Source: an uncultured beta proteobacterium (lineage in GTDB: Bacteria > Pseudomonadota > Gammaproteobacteria > Burkholderiales > Burkholderiaceae_C). From it: 11,342 bases of DNA. A program made the position numbers and the translations under genes. Positions 6,113 through 11,342 of this stretch are shown one piece after another. Each line of letters opens with the position of its first letter. Positions within the stretch are counted from its first letter, which is position 1. The notes below the pieces were generated by a model. The model searched no databases and was not told the DNA's origin. It saw only the letters and a list, made by a program, of their open reading frames with translations. Location: positions 1-11,342 of the forward strand of contig CAIQEX010000234.1 in assembly GCA_903870955.1 (NCBI GenBank), in the 5' to 3' direction.

Positions 6113-6760
6113 ATGGATTCAACCACCACCAGCTTTATTGTGGAGTCTCTCACACGGGCCATTGTGGAGCACCGTTTGCAGCCTGGCGCCAAATTGGTAG
6201 AGCAGAAACTGGCCGACCAGTATGGTGTTTCGCGCACCTTGGTTCGGCAGGCCTTGTATCGGCTATCCCAGAACCGCCTCATCAAAATCGAGCCCGCCCG
6301 GGGTGCCTTTGTGGGTGCGCCGTCCACGGTTGAGGCCCGGCAGGTGTTTGAAGTGCGGCGCATGCTGGAGGCCGGCATGGTGCGCGCTTTTGTCGCGACG
6401 GCCAAAGCTGCCGACATCAAAGTTTTGCAAACCCATATAGCCCAGGAAAAGCTGGCCGTGCAAGGGGGTGACGTGCCAGGTCGCACCGAGTTGCTGGGTG
6501 ACTTCCATGTGCGCATGGCACAACTCATGCATAACGATGTGCTGGCCCAGTTGCTCAGCGACCTGATCTCGCGCAGCGCCTTGATCACCCTGATGTACCA
6601 GACCTCCACTGCCGCTGCGCATTCGCATGAAGAGCATGCGCAAATCTTCAAAGCCATCAAGGCCCGTGATGCAGAAAAGGCCATCGCATTGATGGACGCG
6701 CATTTACGCCATGTGGAAGACGCCCTGAATTTCAGTCAACACAACGCACCACAAAAATGA
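6113..6760 (+). CDS. GntR-family transcriptional regulator, FCD (FadR) subfamily
   Basis: A 215-residue regulator. Residues about 8-70 form the GntR winged helix: IVEHRLQPGAKLVEQKLADQ, then YGVSRTLVRQALYRL (recognition helix near 38-51) and a wing ending ARGAFVGAP. Residues about 75-205 form the all-helical FCD effector domain. Likely ligand-pocket residues are Asp130 and His132 in GDFHVRMA, His175 in EEHAQIF and His197 in DAHLRHVE; members often bind a metal and a small carboxylate there. The start has no clear Shine-Dalgarno sequence. The stop overlaps the puuE ATG by 4 nt (ATGA), so it heads the puuE operon. The effector is probably a purine-catabolic intermediate such as urate or allantoate; this is inferred only from context. 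Confidence 0.92.
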   Translation: MDSTTTSFIVESLTRAIVEHRLQPGAKLVEQKLADQYGVSRTLVRQALYRLSQNRLIKIEPARGAFVGAPSTVEARQVFEVRRMLEAGMVRAFVATAKAADIKVLQTHIAQEKLAVQGGDVPGRTELLGDFHVRMAQLMHNDVLAQLLSDLISRSALITLMYQTSTAAAHSHEEHAQIFKAIKARDAEKAIALMDAHLRHVEDALNFSQHNAPQK

Positions 6761-7710
6761 AGCACTACGACAGCACCCAACCCTATCCACGTGACCTGAT
6801 CGGCTACGGCCCCAAGCCACCGCACGCCCAGTGGCCAGGCCAGGCCAGGGTTGCAGTGCAGTTTGTACTGAACTACGAAGAGGGTGGCGAGAACAGCGTG
6901 CTGCATGGTGATGCGGGGTCCGAGCAGTTTCTGTCCGAGATGTTCAATCCGGCCAGCTACCCCGAACGCCACATCAGCATGGAGGGAATCTACGAATACG
7001 GCTCGCGTGCCGGTGTCTGGCGGATCCTGCGCGAGTTCGAAAAGCGCGGCCTGCCCTTGACGGTTTTTGGAGTCAGCATGGCGTTGGAACGCCACCCCGA
7101 ACTCTGTGCCGCTCTGGTGGACCTGGGGCATGAAATTGCCTGCCACGGCTGGCGCTGGATTCACTACCAGAATGTTCCCGAATCGGTAGAACGTGAACAC
7201 ATGCAAATAGGCATGGACATCCTGACCCGACTGACGGGCGGACGCCCCCTGGGCTGGTACACCGGACGCGACAGCCCCAACACACGTCGCCTGGTGGCCG
7301 ACTACGGTGGCTTCGAATACGACAGCGACTATTACGGCGAAGACCTGCCCTTCTGGATGCAGGTCAAAAAGACCGATGGCAGCGTGGTGCCGCAACTCAT
7401 CGTGCCGTACACGCTGGATTGCAATGACATGCGTTTTGCCTTGCCCCAGGGCTACTCGCATGCCGACCCGTTCTTTCAATATTTGAAGGACACCTTCGAC
7501 ACCTTGTATGCCGAAGGCGACCCGCAAGGCTTGAATCAACCCTCCATGATGAGCATCGGCATGCACTGCCGCCTGCTCGGTCGGCCGGGACGCATAACGG
7601 CGCTGCAGCGCTTTCTGGACCATATCCAGCAACACGACAAGGTCTGGGTCTGTCGACGCCTGGACATTGCGCGGCACTGGAAAGCCACCCACCCGTTTGT
7701 GTCCACTTAA
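6757..7710 (+). CDS. puuE: Allantoinase PuuE (NodB/polysaccharide-deacetylase fold)
   Basis: A 317-residue protein of the PuuE family, which hydrolyses allantoin to allantoate and is unrelated to the metal-dependent amidohydrolase AllB. Typical blocks are YPRDLIGYGPKPPHAQWPG (10-28), QFVLNYEEGGENS (35-47), EYGSRAGVWRIL (80-91), HEIACHGWRWIHYQ (125-138) and GWYTGRDSPNTRRL (166-179). In the family the usual deacetylase metal-binding aspartates are lost and the enzyme is described as cofactor-independent; NYEEG here replaces the usual aspartate pair. Translation is probably coupled to gntR (4-nt overlap); no independent ribosome site is seen. The uraD-allC fusion follows after 26 nt. Confidence 0.95.
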   Translation: MKHYDSTQPYPRDLIGYGPKPPHAQWPGQARVAVQFVLNYEEGGENSVLHGDAGSEQFLSEMFNPASYPERHISMEGIYEYGSRAGVWRILREFEKRGLPLTVFGVSMALERHPELCAALVDLGHEIACHGWRWIHYQNVPESVEREHMQIGMDILTRLTGGRPLGWYTGRDSPNTRRLVADYGGFEYDSDYYGEDLPFWMQVKKTDGSVVPQLIVPYTLDCNDMRFALPQGYSHADPFFQYLKDTFDTLYAEGDPQGLNQPSMMSIGMHCRLLGRPGRITALQRFLDHIQQHDKVWVCRRLDIARHWKATHPFVST

Positions 7711-7736
7711 TTTTCCAACTAACGATTGGGCCCCGC

Positions 7737-9515
7737 ATGGCAACCCTGACCCTGGACCAACTCAACGCCGCTTCGCTGGAGGACGCCTGCGCCCTGCTCG
7801 ATGGCTTGTACGAACACTCGCCCTGGATTGCGCGTGCCGCCCTGCAGCAGCGCCCATTTGCCTCGCTGGCACAGCTCAAGCATGCCATGACGCAAGTTGT
7901 CAGCGCGGGCGGAAAAGACGCGCAACTGGCGCTCTTGCGTGCCCACCCCGAGTTGGCCGGAAAGGCCATGGTCGACAAAAGCCTGACGGCCGAATCAACC
8001 AACGAACAAAGCAAGGCCGGGTTAACGCAATGCACTCCCGCCGAGTTTGAAAAGATTCAGACGCTGAACGCGGCCTACAACGCCAAGTTTGGCTTCCCCT
8101 TTATCGTGGCCGTGCGCGGGCCACGCGGTGTTGGTATGCAAAAAGCCGAGATCATCGCCACCCTGGAGCGCCGCTTGCATGGCCACCCGGACTATGAACT
8201 GCAAGAGTGCCTGCGCAATGTGCACCGCATCGCCGAGATCCGACTGAACGACAAGTTCGGTGCGTCGATTGCGCGCGGCAATCAGATCTGGGACTGGCAG
8301 GAGACACTGGCGCAATATAGCGACCCCGGTTTTGCTGAGCAAGGCCAACTCACGGTTACGTACTTGACCGATGCGCACCGTGCCTGCGCCCAACGCATCC
8401 AGCAAGACATGCTGAGTGCGGGTTGCGACACGGTGGCGATCGACGCGGTCGGCAATGTCGTGGGCATCTACAACGGCAGTGGCGCACAACCGCGCCGCCT
8501 GCTGACCGGCAGCCATTTTGATACCGTGCGCAATGGCGGAAAGTACGATGGGCGTCTGGGTATTTATGTGCCGCTTGCCTGCGTGCAGCAGCTCAAACAG
8601 TCGGGCAAACGCCTGCCCTTTGGCTTCGAAATCATCGCCTTTGCCGAAGAAGAAGGGCAAAGGTTCAAGGCGACTTTTTTGGGTTCAGGTGCACTCACCG
8701 GCGACTTCAACATGGCATGGCTGGAGCAGCGCGATGCCGATGGCATCAGCATGCGCGAGGCGATGCTGCACGCCGGTTTGAATATCGATGACATCCCGGC
8801 ATTGAAGCGCGAGGCTTCTGAATACCTGGGCTTTGTCGAAGTGCACATCGAGCAAGGGCCAGTGCTGAATGAGTTGAACCTGCCGCTCGGCATCGTCACC
8901 TCCATCAATGCCAGCGTGCGCTATACCGGCGAGATGACCGGTGTCTCCTGCCATGCAGGCACCACGCCCATGTCCATGCGCAATGACGCAGCGGTGGGTG
9001 TGGCCGAGCTGATGTTGTTTGCGGAACAGCGCGCGGCAATGGATGGTGATTCGGTTGCCACCGTGGGCATCCTTAACGTGCCCAATGGCTCCATCAATGT
9101 GGTGCCGGGGCGTTGCGCGTTCTCCCTGGATATGCGCGCGCCGACGGATGCACAGCGTGATGCCATGGCAGACGATGTTCTGGCCAAAGCCGAAGCTATT
9201 GCGCTGGCAAGGGGCCTGCAACTGAACCTGACCGAAACCATGCGCGCCAGCGCCGCCCCCAGCGCTCCTGACTGGCAACAACGCTGGGAGACAGCCGTCG
9301 CATCACTCGGTGTGCCGCTGCACCGCATGCCCAGCGGTGCCGGACACGACGCCATGAAGCTGCACGACATCCTGCCGCAGGCGATGCTGTTTGTACGCGG
9401 GCAGAACGCCGGTATCAGCCACAACCCATTGGAGTCCAGCACAAGTGATGACATGCAATTGGCGGTTGAGGCCTTTGATCATTTGCTTGATCAGTTGGCG
9501 CGGGAACTGTCATGA
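7737..9515 (+). CDS. Fused OHCU decarboxylase (UraD) and allantoate amidohydrolase (AllC)
   Basis: A 592-residue two-domain enzyme. Residues about 1-170 are OHCU decarboxylase, which makes S-allantoin: His70 in RAHPELAGK, Glu86 in LTAESTNEQSKAGL, and FGFPFIVAVRG (118-128). Residues about 176-592 are an M20-family allantoate amidohydrolase: His260 and Asp271 in the GSHFDTVRNGGKYDGRLG region, the FAEEEGQRF acid (about Glu305), His370 in EVHIEQGPVL and His562 in ISHNPLESS, all canonical metal-ligand positions. CHAGTTPM (405-412) is the usual substrate-side motif. The two halves act before and after PuuE, encoded just upstream. No stop or frameshift separates them, so the fusion is genuine in this sequence. 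The start lacks a good Shine-Dalgarno sequence. An inverted-repeat element begins 5 nt after the stop. Confidence 0.93.
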   Translation: MATLTLDQLNAASLEDACALLDGLYEHSPWIARAALQQRPFASLAQLKHAMTQVVSAGGKDAQLALLRAHPELAGKAMVDKSLTAESTNEQSKAGLTQCTPAEFEKIQTLNAAYNAKFGFPFIVAVRGPRGVGMQKAEIIATLERRLHGHPDYELQECLRNVHRIAEIRLNDKFGASIARGNQIWDWQETLAQYSDPGFAEQGQLTVTYLTDAHRACAQRIQQDMLSAGCDTVAIDAVGNVVGIYNGSGAQPRRLLTGSHFDTVRNGGKYDGRLGIYVPLACVQQLKQSGKRLPFGFEIIAFAEEEGQRFKATFLGSGALTGDFNMAWLEQRDADGISMREAMLHAGLNIDDIPALKREASEYLGFVEVHIEQGPVLNELNLPLGIVTSINASVRYTGEMTGVSCHAGTTPMSMRNDAAVGVAELMLFAEQRAAMDGDSVATVGILNVPNGSINVVPGRCAFSLDMRAPTDAQRDAMADDVLAKAEAIALARGLQLNLTETMRASAAPSAPDWQQRWETAVASLGVPLHRMPSGAGHDAMKLHDILPQAMLFVRGQNAGISHNPLESSTSDDMQLAVEAFDHLLDQLARELS

Positions 9516-9520
9516 GGCGA

Positions 9521-9550
9521 TTTTTTACTCCCCCATTTTTTACTCCCCCA
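9521..9550 (+). repeat. Two exact tandem copies of a 15-bp unit at the left end
   Basis: Bases 9521-9535 and 9536-9550 are identical (six T, then ACTCCCCCA). The right end of the element carries only one copy, so this is a local duplication of the outer tip. Confidence 0.9.
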
Positions 9551-9600
9551 TCCCCCAACCCCTTACCCCCCGTCGGGGTAAGGGGAGCTTTAATGCGGAC
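9536..9600 (+). repeat. Left arm of the long inverted repeat, with internal hairpin
   Basis: It pairs with 9721-9785. Inside it, CCCCTTACCCC (9559-9569) and GGGGTAAGGGG (9575-9585) form a perfect 11-bp stem with a 5-nt loop. Lying downstream of uraD-allC, the hairpin could act as a transcription terminator, though only a short T-containing tail follows. Confidence 0.85.
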
Positions 9601-9720
9601 CGCCAATCTGGTTATTTCGCTTCGGCTACGCTTTCAATGGAGTAGCGTGCGTGAGTGCGCCACCGCTGCAAAAAGTTTCCCAATTATTTATATATTCGGC
9701 GCGACCCAATCAAATTGGCT

Positions 9721-9785
9721 GTCCGCCTTAAAGCTCCCCTTACCCCGACGGGGGGTAAGGGGTTGGGGGATGGGGGAGTAAAAAA
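9721..9785 (-). repeat. Right arm of the long inverted repeat, with internal hairpin
   Basis: Reverse complement of 9536-9600 with one mismatch. It carries the same 11-bp stem (9736-9746 with 9752-9762). Confidence 0.85.
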
Positions 9786-9875
9786 ATAACGCTCCGCAGG
9801 TAAAAACCCAGAACTTTAGAAAACCTCATCGCAAATTAAAACTTAGTCACTCAACCCACAAACGCCCAAAACAAA

Positions 9876-11105
9876 ATGACCCAATACGCCCAACTCGACG
9901 CCTGGATAGACACCCACTTTGACGAGCAGGTCAAGTTCCTGCAGCAACTTATTCAGGTCCCCACCGACACCCCACCCGGCAACAACACACCACATGCCGA
10001 GCGCGCGGCCGAACTGCTGGACGCCATGGGTCTGCAAACCGAACGCCATGTGGTGCCAACGGAACTAGTCAAGGCCGCGGGCCTGCAAACCATTACCAAC
10101 CTGATCGTGCGCCGCAAATATGGCCCGGGTCGCACCATTGCCCTCAATGCCCACGGTGACGTGGTGCCCCCGGGCGAAGGCTGGGTGCATGCACCCTATG
10201 GTGGCGAAATTGATGGCGGAAAAATATATGGCCGCGCGGCGGCGGTCAGCAAGTGCGACTTCTCCACCTATGCGTTTGCCGTGCGGGCGTTGGAATCGCT
10301 GGGTGTGAAATTGAATGGCAATGTGGAATTGCTCTTCACCTACGATGAAGAATTCGGTGGCGAAGTCGGCCCGGCCTGGCTGCTGCAGAACAAGCTTACC
10401 CAACCCGATCTGATGATTGCTGCCGGCTTCTCTTATCAGGTCATTACTGCCCACAACGGTTGCCTGCAAATGGAGGTGACCGTGCACGGCAAGATGGCGC
10501 ACGCAGCCATACCTGCCTCCGGCATCGACGCGTTGCAAGGCGCCACCAAAATTCTCACGGCGCTGTATGCGCAGAACACGCTGTACCAGCAGATCACCTC
10601 CAAGGTCGAAGGCATCAGCCACCCCTACCTCAACGTCGGCATGATTGAAGGCGGTACCAACACCAATGTGGTGCCGGGCCGCGTCACACTCAAGTTGGAC
10701 CGCCGCATGATCCCCGAGGAGAACCCAACCGAGGTCGAAGCCAATATCCGCAAAGTGATTACCGACGCCGCCGCCGAGACCGCCGGTGTCACCGTCGATA
10801 TCAAGCGAATTCTGTTGGCCAATGCCCTCAAACCGCTGCCCGGCAACAAGCCCTTGGTCGATGCACTGCAAAAGCATGCCAGCCATGTATTCGGCGAAGC
10901 CATCCCCGCGTTGGGCACGCCGCTCTACACCGATGTGCGCATCTTCTGCGAGGCCGGTATTCCTGGTGTGATCTATGGTGCCGGCCCACGCACGGTGCTG
11001 GAGTCGAACGCCAAGCGCGCCGACGAAAACCTCGACCTGAACGACCTGCGTCGCGCCACCAAAGTCATTGGCCGCAGCCTGCTGGATTTACTCAGCGCGG
11101 CTTAG
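9876..11105 (+). CDS. M20-family (ArgE/DapE/CPG2-like) metallopeptidase homologue with altered metal-site residues
   Basis: A 409-residue protein with the M20 layout: a catalytic domain, an inserted dimerisation domain (about 195-305, starting at EVTVHGKMAHAAIP) and a return to the catalytic domain. His93 and Asp95 in NAHGDVVPPGEGW and Glu159-Glu160 in TYDEEFGG fit the canonical first ligand, catalytic Asp, base and ligand. Three other positions differ. The bridging Asp of the usual GRGxxDMK motif is Val124 in GRAAAVSKCDF. The acidic ligand after the DEE motif falls at IAAGFSY, with no acid. The final His of the usual AHxPDE motif is Lys380 in NAKRADEN. The substrate is unknown. Relatives deacylate or hydrolyse amino-acid derivatives, and the location suggests a purine-derived ureido compound, but this is a guess. 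It is separated from the purine operon by a repeat element, and no Shine-Dalgarno is visible. Confidence 0.8.
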   Translation: MTQYAQLDAWIDTHFDEQVKFLQQLIQVPTDTPPGNNTPHAERAAELLDAMGLQTERHVVPTELVKAAGLQTITNLIVRRKYGPGRTIALNAHGDVVPPGEGWVHAPYGGEIDGGKIYGRAAAVSKCDFSTYAFAVRALESLGVKLNGNVELLFTYDEEFGGEVGPAWLLQNKLTQPDLMIAAGFSYQVITAHNGCLQMEVTVHGKMAHAAIPASGIDALQGATKILTALYAQNTLYQQITSKVEGISHPYLNVGMIEGGTNTNVVPGRVTLKLDRRMIPEENPTEVEANIRKVITDAAAETAGVTVDIKRILLANALKPLPGNKPLVDALQKHASHVFGEAIPALGTPLYTDVRIFCEAGIPGVIYGAGPRTVLESNAKRADENLDLNDLRRATKVIGRSLLDLLSAA

Positions 11106-11112
11106 CAATATT

Positions 11113-11130
11113 GGGCTGAGACTTCAGCCC
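11113..11130 (+). terminator. Possible weak hairpin after the M20-family gene
   Basis: GGGCTGA (11113-11119) and TCAGCCC (11124-11130) form a 7-bp stem with a 4-nt loop, 7 nt after the stop codon. No T-tract follows, so intrinsic termination is doubtful. Confidence 0.3.
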
Positions 11131-11215
11131 ATCAGGCTCCAGTTCCCCATCTAACCAGGCTTGCCAGGGTCACTGGCAGCCGCTCCTTCAGCCTGTGCGA
11201 GCACCTTAAAAGTCT

Positions 11216-11342
11216 GTAAACGTCCGGCCAAGTCACATTGACTTGCGATGACAGTTATGACCGGAGTTCGATCGCTGGTGACCAGCGATGGGGCAGCAGT
11301 TCGTCAATGCGGCTTGCCGGTTGGGTCGGCAAACGCTCCAGA
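11216..11342 (-). mobile_element. End of an IS66-family insertion sequence (continues beyond window)
   Basis: The stretch ends, on the plus strand, with GTAAACGTCCGGCC at 11216, which resembles the GTAAGCG-type terminal repeats of IS66 elements. The tail of an IS66 transposase is encoded inside it on the minus strand. A perfect inverted repeat (CAAGTCA at 11229-11235, TGACTTG at 11239-11245) lies just inside the end. The opposite end is outside the window, so completeness and target duplication cannot be judged. Between the preceding gene and this end (11131-11215) I see no feature. Confidence 0.6.
11255..11341 (-). CDS. tnpC: IS66-family transposase (TnpC), last 28 codons
   Basis: Only the C-terminus is in the window; the TAA stop is at 11257-11255. 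The visible residues include LERLPTQPASRIDELLPHRW. This matches the LPT...RIDELLPHRW signature that closes many IS66 transposases (IS66 C-terminal domain). IS66 elements transpose by a DDE-type mechanism and usually also carry tnpA and tnpB, not visible here. It is transcribed toward the M20-family gene. Whether the full gene is intact cannot be seen. Confidence 0.72.
   Translation of the reverse strand: MERLPTQPASRIDELLPHRWSPAIELRS

Larger units (their letters stand above)
9521..9786. mobile_element. MITE-like element with 65-bp terminal inverted repeats
   Basis: This fills most of the 360-bp gap between the uraD-allC stop (9515) and the next gene (9876). Bases 9536-9600 and the reverse complement of 9721-9785 match at 64 of 65 positions (mismatch at 9594/9727). 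Similarity continues weakly inward (14 of 20). The middle (about 9621-9700) is unique and encodes nothing convincing. No transposase is inside and no clear target duplication is visible, so a non-autonomous mobile repeat is the best description. A repetitive intergenic palindrome family is the alternative. The remaining 9787-9875 shows no recognisable feature. Confidence 0.55.

Noticed and set aside
9621..9700. Search for CRISPR units or a small RNA in the centre of the repeat element
   Set aside because: No regularly spaced repeats and no recognisable RNA fold or promoter were seen.
9512..9781. 89-codon open frame starting at the ATGA overlap after uraD-allC
   Set aside because: It is almost entirely the inverted-repeat element, with low-complexity Pro/Arg content and no family similarity.

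Overview
The window looks like a Burkholderiales (Comamonadaceae-type, Rhodoferax/Polaromonas-like) chromosome. This is inferred from the protein sequences, the high-GC codon use and the gene combination; the species cannot be named from sequence alone. Most of the window is a urate-to-ureidoglycine catabolic locus. It is flanked on the left by an unrelated minus-strand block and on the right by repeats, an M20-family protein and the end of an IS66-type element.

Layout. Positions 1-964 (minus) hold the start of a pyruvate:ferredoxin oxidoreductase alpha gene, cut by the window edge, and the complete gamma gene. A perfect FNR-type box lies upstream. Positions 1073-2814 (minus) hold an RhtA-like exporter overlapping a 3-hydroxybutyryl-CoA dehydrogenase gene. 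Positions 2908-5025 (minus) hold puuD (membrane urate hydroxylase with a C-terminal cytochrome c domain) and xdhC. Diverging from xdhC is a poly-proline lipoprotein with a TonB_C-like domain (5111-5665, plus), which converges on uraH (5670-6023, minus). Diverging from uraH is the plus-strand run gntR, puuE and a uraD-allC fusion (6113-9515). A roughly 265-bp MITE-like inverted repeat fills 9521-9786. An M20-family protein follows (9876-11105), and a minus-strand IS66 transposase end occupies 11216-11342.

How the genes work together. Urate is hydroxylated by PuuD to 5-hydroxyisourate, hydrolysed by UraH to OHCU, decarboxylated by the UraD half of the fusion to allantoin, opened by PuuE to allantoate, and deamidated by the AllC half. 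XdhC would mature a xanthine dehydrogenase encoded elsewhere. The FCD-type GntR regulator probably controls the locus. The same TGTATACA-centred palindrome lies between uraH and gntR and again directly upstream of puuD, and nowhere else that I found.

The main points to follow up are the duplicated operator, the FNR box in front of the oxygen-sensitive por genes, the M20 protein that lacks several canonical metal ligands, the UraD-AllC fusion, and the 65-bp inverted repeats that start directly after that fusion gene.
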